Below, piece by piece: positions 25,426 to 36,560 of a stretch of DNA of 64,000 nt. The translations under genes and the position numbers were made by a program. Numbering within the stretch: the stretch's first letter is position 1; every line of letters begins with the position of its first letter. Origin of the DNA: Piper betle. Taxonomy: Eukaryota; Streptophyta; Magnoliopsida; Piperales; Piperaceae. The DNA is taken from contig JAURVB010014744.1 in the NCBI GenBank assembly GCA_033002965.1, positions 1 through 64,000 of the forward strand. The letters run 5' to 3'. The notes beneath the pieces are model-generated. The model ran no database searches, was not told the origin of the DNA, and worked only from the letters and a program-made list of their open reading frames with translations.

Positions 25426-25428
<3 letters not shown>
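23331..25428. other. AT-rich intergenic spacer upstream of the DUF789 gene
   Basis: No coding sequence, RNA gene or paired element ends could be supported. The first few hundred bases are the presumed DUF789 promoter. Confidence 0.5.
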
Positions 25429-25461
<33 letters not shown>

Positions 25462-25801
25462 AAATAAATTTCCTGTGCTCACAGGCAGCTTGTCTGTGCT
25501 CAAGTTTGATGTTGGCCGTTGGATTAGTATCCAACGGCCCAAAAAAAAAAAAATAGAAGGGTGGCCGCCGGCACCACCGCAGCAGCGACAGAGGAGGGGC
25601 GGAAGGGTGCCCGGCACGGCGACGGCCAAGGGGGGAGGAGGGGGGGGGCGGCGGCGACAAGGGACGGGGTTGGTCCGGGCGGCGGCCGAGGCGTCGCCCT
25701 TTCTTTTTTTTTTCATCAATCCAACGGCTGGATGGCTCAAGCACAGGCAGCTTGCCTGTGCTTGAGCACAATAAATCCGCCCTCATATATATATATATAT
25801 A
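25429..25801. mobile_element. Foldback/MITE-like element inside a (TA)n microsatellite
   Basis: A core of about 325 bp (about 25460-25785) is flanked on both sides by (TA)n. Its ends are inverted: the left end has GTGCTC, CAGGCAGCTT and then GGCCGTTGGATTAGTATCC; the reverse complement of the right end has GTGCTCAAGCACAGG and then GCCGTTGGATTGAT. The right end alone forms a perfect 14-bp stem with a 3-nt loop at 25736-25766. The centre is strongly GC-rich with no believable protein. The plan resembles Micron-type elements that target (TA)n tracts, which is an inference. Confidence 0.6.
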
Positions 25802-25802
25802 A

Positions 25803-26345
25803 ATGATGTTGCTGTGGGCCGCTGGATCCAAATCCGGCGGCCCACAATTAAATAACCCTCTCCCCCCCCCCCCCATCAACCCATATCCTGCGCCGAGAAA
25901 CCCGCGGGCCGCATCCAGGCCCCCGGCCACCGACCCCTCCCCCGCCTGTCGCCCCCGACGACGCCCCCTACCCTGGCCCCACCCCTGCCCGCCCTCCTGC
26001 CGGCCCAGACCCCCTGCACCCCCCATCGCTGCCCCCGGCCCCTGCGCCCTGCCCCGCCTCCCGCAATATCCCACCCGCCCCAGCTCGGTGCCCCCCGGGC
26101 CGCCACCTTCCACCCCGGCCCCCGCCCGCTCAACCTCCCCCCCTGCCCTGCCCACGAGCACACCGCCCCTGCCCTTGCCCACAGTCGCAACCCCCCCCCC
26201 CCCTGCGCCGCAGCCCACCCCCTGCGGGTGGCCGGCGGCGAGGTCGCCGGCAGTGGGGCGGCGCAGCAACATAGGGGGGGGGAAGAAACAGAGCAGGGTA
26301 ATTTCGTAATAAAAATTTGACTCGATCCCTACTCGAGTCAAATTT
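25803..26345 (-). mobile_element. GC-rich LTR-family module, left copy
   Basis: Read on the minus strand from 26341, the sequence starts with the palindrome ACTCGAGTAGGGATCGAGT, continues TTTTTATTACGAAATTACCC, then becomes extremely G/C-rich for about 400 bp. The same order (palindrome, TTATTACGAAAT, GC-rich domain) occurs in the solo LTR at 51.3 kb and the LTR fragment at 36.1 kb. At the far end (25813-25845) lies an imperfect inverted repeat of GTGGGCCGC and GCGGCCCAC around GGATCC. Long frames through it are compositional and do not look like a gene. Confidence 0.5.
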
Positions 26346-27320
26346 TTATTACAAAATAAATATTAAAAAAATAAAATAATTTCGTAATAAAAACTTGACT
26401 CAATCTCGACTTGAGTCAATATTTTGAAATAATTTTTTTAAGAAAATAAAATATTTTTGTAATATTGACTCGAGTCGGGACACAGTCAAATTTTTATTAC
26501 GAAATAAATTTTTAAAAGAATAAAATAATTTTATAATAAACACTTGACTCGATTCCGTGCGACTCAAGTCAATATTATAAAATAAATTTTAAAAAATAAA
26601 CTAATTTTGTAATAAAAACTTGATTCGATCCCACACCGATTTCTACCAATAATCAAGTCAAGTTTTTATTACAAAATTAGTTTATTTTTTAAAATTTATT
26701 TAGTAATATTGACTCGAGTGCGGATCGAGTCAAATTTTTATTACTAAATTATTTTATTTTTAAAAAAAATTATTTCATAATAAAAACTTGACTCGAGTCG
26801 GGATCAGAGTCAAGGTTTTATTACAAAAATTATTTTATTTTTTAAAGTTTATTTTGTAATAAAATTTTAATTCGATCCCGACTTGAGTGAAGTTTTTATT
26901 ATGAAACTACCCTCCCCTGTTTCTCACCCCCTCTATTTTGCCACGTCATCCCACTGTCGGCGACCTCTTGCTGGCCAACACTGTCGCCGCTTCGCCTGCG
27001 GGGTTGGGGATCGAGTCAAGTTTCGTAATAAAAACTTGACTCGATCCCGATTCGAGTCAAATTTTTATTACAAAATAAATATTAAAAAATAAAATAATTT
27101 TATAATAAAAATTTGACTCGATCCCCACTCGAGTAAATATTACGAAATAAATTTTTAAAAAATAAACTAATTTTGTAATAAAAACTTGACTCGATTATTG
27201 GTAGAAATCCGTGCGTGATCGAGTCAAGTTTTTATTACAAAATTAGTTTATTTTTTCAATTTATTTTATAATATTAACTTGAGTCGCACGGAATTGAGTC
27301 AAAGTTTTATTATGAAACTT
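26290..27320. repeat. Large inverted repeat built from about a dozen GACTCGA...TCGAGTC palindromes
   Basis: The array repeats a unit of TAATAAAAACTTGACTCGA, a short spacer, TCGAGTCAA and an AT-rich linker ending AAAATAAA. About twelve palindromic units lie within roughly 1 kb. On a larger scale the left half (about 26520-26830) is the reverse complement of the right half (about 27010-27320). For example the rare spacer GATTTCTACCAATAATC near 26640 returns inverted near 27195, and CCGTGCGACTCAAGT at 26556 returns inverted at 27277. The loop (about 26830-27010) holds a GC-richer unique piece. Confidence 0.8.
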
Positions 27321-27630
27321 TCTGCCCATCTTGGTGTCGTGAGAAGGGGTAGAGCTTCATCTCTCTGTTTTGTATGCATCAGCACTGCCTTCGACTTGCA
27401 GCTACTACCTTGCAGTCTGACCGATATAACTCCTCACTGCCACCCCATTGCCGGAGTTCTACCTCTTGTTGTCCACTACCGCATAGCTATCATTGCCGAG
27501 GAGTTGCACCACTCCCTGAGGCGATGCCTTGTCGTCACGAGTGGCACTCATCGACCCTTGTCTTGAAGCTTGTCCCCCGAGTGCACCACCAACTCAGTTC
27601 GAACCGAATTTATTTCCTCGCCTTCCCTTA
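27305..27630 (+). mobile_element. GC-rich LTR-family module, right copy, diverged
   Basis: TTTTATTATGAAACT is followed by a moderately C-rich domain, oriented opposite to the copy at 25803-26345. The palindrome array therefore has one module on each flank, both pointing outward. Divergence is high and no protein is recognisable. Confidence 0.35.
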
Positions 27631-29048
27631 CATTGATTTACGTGAAATTCTCTACTCTTCTCATTTTTCTTTTTAGCATTCCCGACATCGCTGCGAGTGC
27701 TATAAAGACTGGTTTCGAAGGCTTCAAAGTATGAACTATTCATAGAATCGAAATCAGTAGCAAAAATTGACCGGTGCTAAAATTTATAAAGCAATACAAA
27801 TGGTAATTTGTGAATTACAAACTCATCGAGGACTAACGCGAGAGTTCGCACTGAGCCTCACGAAACCATGTAAAATTTCTCCAACGTGCCTCTCCCTTTA
27901 TTTTTATTTTATTTTTCGTGATTCCTAGTTCATGGGTCATAGAAAAATTTATGACTAAATGGTAAATCAATACCCTATTTATGATTCAAGGGTGGTGTGT
28001 ATATTATTCATGATTTAAATGTGTTTTTTCTTATAACAACTTAACTACCCTAGGTTGGGTTGGGTAAAAAAATTGGGTAAAATAAAATTTTTTTTTTGTG
28101 TCAGCCGCTTGGCTGGCCCCCGACTTGCCACCCTGCCACTAACGTTGTCAGAGTAACAGGATCTAGCCACTTGTCTGTTTGGTTTGGCCTTTAATTGTAG
28201 GTTCTTCTAAGTAACACTGTCTTAGCATGATCCCTCCCAAACGAATCTTACTCCAAACTCGTTTAATATTTATTTGATTGATTTAAATCTTTTTAATTGA
28301 GAGTATTTAAAATTTTAATTGTAATAATTAAGTTAATACCTTTCAATTAAAAAGATTTAAAACAATTATACAAGGGTTATAGCGAGTTTATTGAACAAAT
28401 CCCTAATGCTACAAAGATGAGCTTAAAAAGATGTTTATTGACTTGAGTAATTTTCCATTTGAACAATTAATTGAGGATTTTAGAGGAGCTGTTGAAAGTT
28501 AGGTGTGATTTCCATTTATTTAGTTTGTAAATTACTCTATTCTTGGACTAGGGGTAAATTTTCTCAAATATTTTATTTATTTTTATTTCCCTGGGTAAGC
28601 CCCCCTGACTTTTGTAATTCAATAATTCATTGATGATAAATGGTGTGGGGTACCCCAAAACCCCCTGCCTTGGAGTAGCTAGTCAGTTCTACCACAAAAC
28701 CTTTTACATTGAGAATACTAATTTTTATGAGCCCCTTTCAAATGTTTTTTTCCGATGGTATTAATGTTTGGTATCATTGCGGCCAAATTAAATATGGTGA
28801 AAATAAACATAGTCAATTTTAAGTATGTTGTGACTTGTGACTGGTTGAGCCTAACGTACCCTTAAAAAAAATATCAACAAACAAACAAACAAACTGCTAA
28901 TTGACCAACTAATTTTAAGCATGTTGTCATATTCCCATATATGATTAAAGAGTGATGCCATCTTGATAAATATATTGCCAAAGTTGCTAAGCAACTATTA
29001 ACCCAAAGTTAATCCAAAATGTAACATCCACTTGCATCAGTTTGCTAT
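27631..29048. other. AT-rich intergenic, no gene recognised
   Basis: Nothing with family resemblance on either strand. The right boundary is set by the CACTA end at 29049. Confidence 0.5.
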
Positions 29049-30223
29049 CACTAGTAGAAAATCACTCATCAATGATCACAAAATTCGGTGGCAAATAATT
29101 ACCGCATTGAAACAAATAATTTTTACAACCACCTTGCGACCGTAAAGCCAATCACAGAATATACATATGGCTTAATAATTGTTTAGAGACCAAGTTAGCG
29201 ATCAGAACTTTGTAACCACACTTTGTCAGTTGTTGATTACGACTGCAAAGTGATCAACGCACTTTTCAACCACTCTTGTTAGTCGTTAAGTTTTATTGTC
29301 AAACTTAATAATTTGAAAATAAATTTGTGACCATGAATGTGATTGCAAATTGGTTGAAAATTTTATAATTTAAATTGCGACAAAATTAATGGTCTCAAAT
29401 TTGGTTGCAAAATGTTGAATACAGTAAAAAACAAGGATGAAAGTCCCCCCATCCCTAAGCTCGCTACTGCTGATTGCCACCGCCGATCTTCAACAGCCGC
29501 TCGTTGTTGCCTATGCTGCTTACACACGTTTTAAGTATAATATTATAATTCTTTAAAATTTTTATTTATTTTTTATAAATATATTAATTTGGGTTAAAAT
29601 TATTGATTGTGGTTGCTTGTTAATTGATGTTGAATGTTGAATGTTTATTGTTATGACAAATTTTTAAAATTAGGGTGTATTTTGTGATTGCAATTGTTAT
29701 TTTGGATATATTTTGAAATTAAGGTATTTTGAATTTCTAAAACTAATTAATTTCATCATGTTTAAAATTTTATTCTAATGTTGTTCATATATAAGATTTA
29801 AAATAATGATTATAATAATATTATTAACATAATTTTATTTTATTTGTTTGAATTCATGATTAAAATTACTAATTAAAATTAATGACTATTTTGTAATGAT
29901 TGAAAATAGATGTGTAAATTAATTATTGAATTAATATGATGATGCACTACTTAAACTTGAGATTTGAATTTTCATAATTTTTAAGTTACAATTTCATTTT
30001 ATAAACCCAAGCATTTAAATTAGCATTTGTCTATAGTCAATTAATTTGATTTATACTTGAACAATATGATTTCATAAGATCAAATACAATACTTAGTGTT
30101 TTTCTTAACTCAATTAGTTTCGAGTTGAGTTGAGCACTATGATTGCATAATTAACTTTTAATTTGTCATAGTTTTATTTCACAATCATGTAAAACAATAA
30201 TTTTTTAAGTATTACATGTATTT

Positions 30224-30224
<1 letters not shown>

Positions 30225-30269
<45 letters not shown>
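30225..30269. repeat. (TA)n microsatellite
   Basis: About 22 TA dinucleotides within the CACTA element. Confidence 0.95.
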
Positions 30270-30273
<4 letters not shown>

Positions 30274-30334
30274 CACTGATGTATATTATTCTATTATAAA
30301 CATCTGAATTAACTTTTTTCAGTATTTAAATGTA

Positions 30335-30600
30335 ATAATGAATATAAATGGACGTATGGGCATGTGATAATGAATATAAATGGACGTGTTAATTCATGCA
30401 CGTCCATTTATAGAATGTGTGTTAATGAATATAAATGGATTAACACACATCCATTTATATTCATTTATCTTCATTGACACACGTCTATTTATATTCATTT
30501 ATATTCATGAACACATGTCCATTTATATTCATTAACACACGTCCATTTATATTCAGAATTAACTTATTATAGACATGTGATAATGAATATAAATGGTCGT
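30335..30600. repeat. Cluster of direct and inverted copies of a 20-bp unit
   Basis: ATGAATATAAATGGACGTGT and its reverse complement occur about nine times, mostly direct on the left and mostly inverted from about 30450 on, with a final direct copy near 30583. The arrangement would fold into long hairpins. It lies inside the CACTA element next to the transposase start. Confidence 0.8.
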
Positions 30601-30640
30601 GATTAGATGTATAAAATGTGGTTGGAGGAATTTTTACTCT

Positions 30641-32480
30641 AGATTATGAGCAAGAAGTTAAGATGTTTCTTGATTTTGCATTCTCACGTTCAGAAATTGT
30701 TAGTAACTAGAAAGTTCGTTGTCTACGCAATTAGTTTACCAATCGGTGGAATATAGAACTAGATAATGTCAAGCTACATTTATATTATCATGAATTCATG
30801 CCGGTATATTATATATACATATCTTATGTTGAGAGTTCACTGTCTGTATCTGGATGTCATGAGTATGGAAACTTTAAATTCAAGTTCAATTGATCAGAAT
30901 AATTTAGGTCTTAGGGGGTGATATATGATGTTGTTGGTTTACATTTTAAGGCTCATCATCAATCAGCACACCACCATGACTTTAATGACGAACAAACTAA
31001 CCTGGAAGTTCAATTATTTTATGTTCTTTTTCAATAAAAAGATCAAAAATTGTATCTTGGTTGTGACTATGCATCTACTCTATATAAACTAGTGTTGCAG
31101 AAATCGGCCGATTCCGTGCGGAATCGGCCGATTCAAATCGGATCGGCGTCGCGCCGATCCGATTTCGGCCGAATCGGGCGGCCCCGAATCGGCCCCGGAA
31201 TCGGCCGATTTAAATCGGAATCGGTTTTTTTAGGAAATTACCAAAATACCCTAGGTATGATTTTTATTAAATTATTTAAGCATGGGTAAAATGGTAATTT
31301 GGATTTTAAAAACCTAAAATCAAACCCGCTCCCCCGACACCGCCGCCGCTCGTCCGCCCGCCGCCGCCCGGTTTCCGCCTCCGCCGTGCCGCCCCGACTC
31401 CGCGCTCGCCGCCGACCGGGCTGCCGACCTCGCCGCCGACCTCGCATCGTCGCCGCCCACCCGTGGCCGGACCGAATCGGGCACGTACGAATCGCCGCCG
31501 ACTCCGCCGCCGGCTCCGGGCCGCCGACGGTTCGTCCGGCCGGGCTGCCGACATCCTCCGACATCGCCGCCGCGAGACTCGCCGCCGACCGGGCCGCCGG
31601 TGGCGGCGGGGGGTAAAAATCGCACGGTGGCATTCTTGTAATTAAAAGTTGACTCGAGTCTAACTCGAGTCAAAAATAATAATTAATTCGAAATAATTTA
31701 AAAAAATCTTAAAAAATATTTAAAAATATCAAAAACTATAATACACAGAATAATATCAAAATAACATCAATACTTAATTTTAATATATTTATATTATAAA
31801 TTGTCAAATTATTATATATAACTGATTAAATTAATTTGGACCGATTCAACTGAACCGATTCTTGGCCGATTCAGACCGATTCCGATTCCGATTCCGATTC
31901 ACTGGAAAACCGATTCCGATTCCGATTCCGATTTATGCAACCATGATATAAACTACAAGATTATTAAATATACAAACGAGTCATAATGTTGTCCAAGCAC
32001 CATTTGATGAGTTTGTTTCCTTTATAAAAAAGTATTTTACCAAAAGAGAATAAGTTATCGGATTTTTTTCATGACTCAAAGAAATTGATGTAAAAGTTAG
32101 GAATGAGAGTAGAAAAATATATGTATGTCCCAACAAGTACATATTTTACAAGGAGACATTACACTTACAAGAGTGTCTACACTTCAATGCCCCAAAATAT
32201 CCAGCAGTAAAAAAAGATGAAGAAATACGTTGCAGCTAAAGTGTTGCAATATTTTCCTATTATTCCAACATTACAAAGATTATTCATGTCGTGGAAGAGT
32301 ATAAAACACATGTTTTGGAATGCAAAGAATCTAGGGGTCCATTAGTTAATGACTCACCCTTTACATAGGGAGGTATGAAAATATTTTGATAGATGTCACC
32401 CCTCCTTTACTTTAGATCTGCACAATGTAAGATTAGATTTTTGGGCATACGATTTTAATCTATTTGGGTATTCGGCAAAG
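30641..32480 (+). pseudogene. TNP2-type CACTA transposase remnant, split by a nested element
   Basis: The enzyme would cut and move CACTA elements. Pieces occur in the expected order. A transposase-associated N-terminal domain at about 30641-30830 contains MFLDFAFSRSEIV and NVKLHLYYHEFMP. LYLGC lies near 31050. After the nested hAT-like element come LPKENKLSDFFHDSKK (about 32040), VCPNKYIFYKET, LQECLHFNAPKYP, FPIIPTLQRLFMS, and finally KYFDRCHPSFT followed by NVRLDFWAYDFNLFG near 32460. Several in-frame stops and frame changes (for example between NAPKYP and FPIIP) show that it is dead. Downstream, 32670-32826 keeps a short charged coiled-coil-like frame (QDRQIEIMKMRTEVEARN) that may be more of the element. 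Identification is by motif order. Confidence 0.8.
31090..31945. mobile_element. Non-autonomous hAT-like element nested in the CACTA transposase
   Basis: The element is flanked by the direct repeat ATATAAAC (31082-31089 and 31946-31953; identity extends to ten bases), fitting the 8-bp hAT target duplication. Its ends are inverted: TAGTGTTGCAGAAATCGG at the left, and the reverse complement of the right end gives CATGGTTGCATAAATCGG. Subterminal regions are packed with ATCGG/CCGAT repeats, more than a dozen copies in all. The centre (about 31230-31790) is a GC-rich block with the GACTCGAGT palindrome and matches the LTR-family module. No transposase is present. Confidence 0.75.
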
Positions 32481-34769
32481 TTGTATTTTATGTGGCCAGT
32501 CATTATTATTGTCTATAATTTGCTACTCTAAATGTGCATGGCACACTTATTTATGTTCTTATTTATGTTCATTCTTGGAAGAGATGAGTATAGTCAGAAT
32601 ATTAATGTATATCTTAGGTCGCTCATAATGACTTGAAATTGTTATAGGTTGATAGTCTTTCCTCTGCCGACTTGAGGATTTAGAGACTTGCAAGCAAGAT
32701 AGACAGATAGAGATCATGAAGATGAGGACAGAGGTTGAGGCCCGGAATTTCCACCTTACCAAACTTAACGAGAGAGACTGGCAACTGAGGGAAGAGGTTG
32801 AGGTCAAATATGACTTGGACACCTGAATATTTCATCATATAATGAGCATATATAGAGAAGAACGTCGTGACCTTATATGGCCCCTCGTGATCCTTCTGCC
32901 TCTCCCTTAATATAGAGATAAAGTTTTCTTTGTATTAGACATTTGATTTATATTTTATGTATGATATTGAATATTTTATTATATTTTAGATTTAACTTCT
33001 ATTTTATATTATATATATATATTATATATATGCTCATCATATCTATTTCTTTTATAATCTTTTGCTATTAAACAGGTAATCTAAAACAAAAAATAACAAA
33101 CATTTTACATATTTTCATGTTACTTTGTAACTGGGTTATGACCAATTTGTGTCACCTTTGCAATCGACACTAGGTCACAAATATTTATGGACCGTAAAGA
33201 AACTAGTAAGGAACTGAAGTTGAAATTGAATTTGTGACCGAAAACCCAGTTATAAAAAATTTTGCAACCGGCTTTGCGACTGCTATCCCAGTCACTAACT
33301 TAGAAATCAAACTGAAACAGGTGTGTCGAGATGTTATTTTTGCCATTGGATTTTTTTCCAGGTCACAAATTTTATCAACAACCATATCTACTCTGACCAA
33401 ATTTGGTGGTCGCAAATCTTTTATGGCCTTCAGCAACCGGACCAATTTTCTATTAGTGCATTAGAACTTCTGATTTAATTAAAATGTCTGCTTTAGCATT
33501 TTCTGGGCAAACGTTTGCAAATCTGTAAATATTTGCAGATGGCTAATTCATAATTAGTAAATCAACCATTTAATGCTTTATCCTTGGACGTATCTCCTTG
33601 CCTCACACATTGAAAGCATTGTTATATCCAAGGCTAGGCCTCCAAGTTTAGATGCACGGCTTTGGATTGATTTGCTCCCCAACGTATAAAAGTAGTGGGA
33701 AGATATCAACCTGAGCATATCACAAGACGTTGATCAAGGCATGGCTCCCTTCTTGAAGCATCTCTTGTTGATATCTTCAATATGCTCACTGCTGGCTGGC
33801 TGGTCATGTTATGGGTGTGAGAACCACCCCATCAGTCACCAAAGAAATTGCAGCACCAGCTCCATCTCCAATTGCAACAGAAGGCACTTGCAAAGCTTTG
33901 GTGGAGACTTATGGATACGACTGTGAAGAACATATGATGATCTGTTTTTCTAGAACTTTGCTGATTTGTTTTTCTTCTTAAATTTTTTGGTATGGAAATG
34001 AGTATTGAGTTGAGTTGATTGAGAGTGAACAAATTGGAACTATTAGGTAACAACCCAAGATGGTTACATGCTTAGCATGCAGAGAATACCAGATGCCGTG
34101 GCAAAAGTGGTGGGTCCAAACAGCCAGTTTTTCTGCCACATGGCTTGCTCATGGTATTCTTTCATGTCATTATCTTCTTAGCATAATGTGATTCTGCTCA
34201 TGTTTATATTAACATGAAATGAAATAACAGGATGGTGTGACATGGCTTCTCAATTCCCCAGAGGAGTCTCTAGCATACATCCTTGCTGACAATGGTTTTG
34301 ATGTGTGGATTGCCAACACTCGTGGTACCAGATGGAGCCGCGGCCATGTTCTCTGAGTTGTCACGATTAGATTCTTCACCTTTCTGTCCTTCCCAATTAA
34401 GCGACCTTTACTTCAATTGTCTATGCATGGGCCCTGAGCAGTGGCTAATACGTTCTACATGTGGAATCAAATTTTCAGGAATACTGGGATTGGTCGTGGG
34501 ATGAACTTTGTGGCATATGATCTCCCATCTACATTTCAATGTCTATGATCAGACAGGCCATCCAATGTACTATGTTGGTCACTCACTGGTAAGTACATAT
34601 ATCATGGATATGTGAAGATTTCTTGTCTTAAATGTAAAGTACAATAATTGCTGAAATGGGTATTCACAAATTGGTTCGAAAATTTATGTCTGTATTTTAC
34701 AGAAAATGTTGTTGGCATTGGCGTCTTTCTCTCAACAAAAGTTATTGGACAACCTGAAAGCTGCCTCTA

Positions 34770-34930
34770 GGGGTGGGCCCAGACATCCGAATTTGTCTAT
34801 CCGTATGACATCTGAAGCATGTCCGACCAAATTTGATCAACTGAATTAAAACAAACTAAACATGGATATTTTTTGTCCTACCGAATGATCGACCGAGTGT
34901 TCGATATTTTATGTCAATAATATAATGTCT
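34770..34930 (+). mobile_element. hAT-like element fragment within the lipase pseudogene
   Basis: TAGGGGTGGGCCCAGA starts a stretch that matches the element at 41709. The shared order is GGGTGGGC, a GTCC-containing region, AATAAA-type linker, TTTTTGTC, GATCGACCGAG and a GATCAATA/TTCGATA end. The right terminus was not found. Confidence 0.4.
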
Positions 34931-35646
34931 TTAACATTTGTAAAACTAATATTATAATTTATGAAAATTTTAAAATATAAATATATAGTAAAATTAATTA
35001 AGTTTATACATAAAATTGATATTTAATATCTTAAATATCCAAAAATGACATACATATAAAAAGGATAAAAATCACTCTTATATTTAGGAATTTAGAACTA
35101 CACATTCACATTAATAATCATATCAAACCACTTGCAATTTAGTTAACATGCTCTAAATTTTTAAAGTCAAACAAAAGATAATCAGTGTATAGAAACTTTA
35201 AAATAATCATTGACATTAAAATGTAATCCAATATTACATATACTTCAAAGATAAAATATTATAATAATTGATTCTTCATCTAGCTCACCTACATGAAAAA
35301 AATACAAAAAAATTAATTACTCATGTTTTATATCATCTTTATTTTGAAATTACGATATTTCCCTTCAATATACCTCCATAAACAAATAGTTTCATAACTT
35401 TTAGTTCCCTCAAATTTCTTTTCATAATAACGACAAATAGAAGATGTTACATTCTTGTAATATTTTCTATCAAAATAGGCACATACACCAGATGCTATTT
35501 TTCTTTTTTGATAATGTACAATTCATATATTCTCCTTTAGCGATCAAATTTTTGCTATCATTTTCACCTCCACTTTATTCAGTTACATTTAATAATGAAC
35601 TTGTATGATCCATCTTCAAAAAATATATATCACATTATAAACATAA

Positions 35647-36560
35647 TGTAAAACTCACGATCTGAGTCAGGGTTTTATGCTTATAAACTGATCGTTTCAA
35701 TCGTTAGTTCGAGTCAAGTGTGTTTTAGAATACGTATATTGAGGCGATGCTAGTCGGGTGTATGAGCTATAAGGGTCATGCATACCCAAGTATATGATGA
35801 TAATATTATGACCACAAAAGAATGAGTTATTAAAATATTTGAGAGTATGCCAATTATTTTTTTATTTTATATATAATTAATCATGGAATTAGTTTTGGGT
35901 CGTTTACCACATTAGGACGCATTACAGGGAATTTGGATGGGTTGTTAGTTATAGAATATGTCATTATAATGTTGTAGTGTTTATTTTATTTTATGGGATT
36001 TTTTTTCTGATTTTTGGATTTTTTTAGGATTTATTTTAAATTAGTTATTATTATTAATACGAGACGGGGCAAGTCAAATCTTATTTACGATATTGCCATC
36101 GATCAAACCCCTGACCATTTTTCTCCTCCCTGCCCAAACCCTTGCCGCGCCGCCCCCTTTTCCTTGTCGTCGCCGCCGCCCCCTTTGCTTGTCGTCGCTG
36201 CCGCTGCCGATTGTCGTCACCAGGCCCCGTCACAGCGTTGCCGTGATGCCCCGAGCACCCTTGCCGTCGTCCTGGCCTCCATGATGTCGGAATCGCCGAG
36301 CCTAGCGACGTGCTCGCGTCATCGATTCCGCTGTCGGCGACCATCGCCGCGGCCATCCAGTCACCGCTTTGACATTGCCGACCCTCTCACGGCCTTCCAC
36401 AGCAAGAGCGGAGCCCATCGCCGCCTAGGCCGGCCAGATTTAGTCACCCACCACCGACTGGCCATTTTCCGGCGAGCCGCCACCTCCGCCGAGCACATCG
36501 ACGTCGTAGATGCATCGGGCTCGCCGAGCCGGTTCCAACAGCAGGTGGGGTTTCGCTAGC
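35647..36560 (+). mobile_element. Truncated LTR fragment related to the 48.9-51.8 kb solo LTR
   Basis: It starts TGTAAAACTCACGATCTGAG and runs collinear with the reverse complement of 51777 downward. Shared landmarks include GAGTCAGGGTTTTA, GTTCGAGTC, ATATGATGATAA, TTAGGACGC, GGGTTGTTAGTTATAGA, the GAGTC half palindrome, TTATTTACGA and then a C/G-rich domain from about 36120. It ends abruptly at lipase pseudogene sequence near 36560, lacking the other two-thirds of the LTR. Confidence 0.75.

Larger units (their letters stand above)
29049..33458 (+). mobile_element. CACTA (En/Spm) DNA transposon, complete ends, inactive
   Basis: The left end reads CACTAGTAGAAAATCACTC and the reverse complement of the right end reads CACTAATAGAAAATTGG, a classic CACTA terminal inverted repeat. 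Flanking triplets TAT and CAT are an imperfect 3-bp target duplication. Subterminal regions carry repeated TTGCGACC/GGTCGCAA-type motifs (for example 29131, 33266, 33407), as expected for transposase binding. Inside are remnants of a TNP2-type transposase and a nested hAT-like element. The length of 4.4 kb is short for an autonomous element. Confidence 0.85.

Noticed and set aside
25301..26341. 346-codon minus-strand open frame rich in Gly/Arg
   Set aside because: It runs through a (TA)n tract, the TA-embedded element and a homopolymeric C-run; no domain is recognisable and composition alone explains its openness.
26290..27320. Regularly spaced palindromes resembling a CRISPR array
   Set aside because: Plant nuclear DNA, degenerate repeats, AT-rich spacers that are themselves repeated, and inverted symmetry; this is a transposon-derived array.
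31238..31673. Several overlapping Pro/Arg/Ala-rich frames on both strands, some starting MTRV like those at 26.3 and 51.4 kb
   Set aside because: The shared start is simply the translated GACTCGAGT palindrome of the repeat; downstream sequences differ and are low-complexity CCG repeats.
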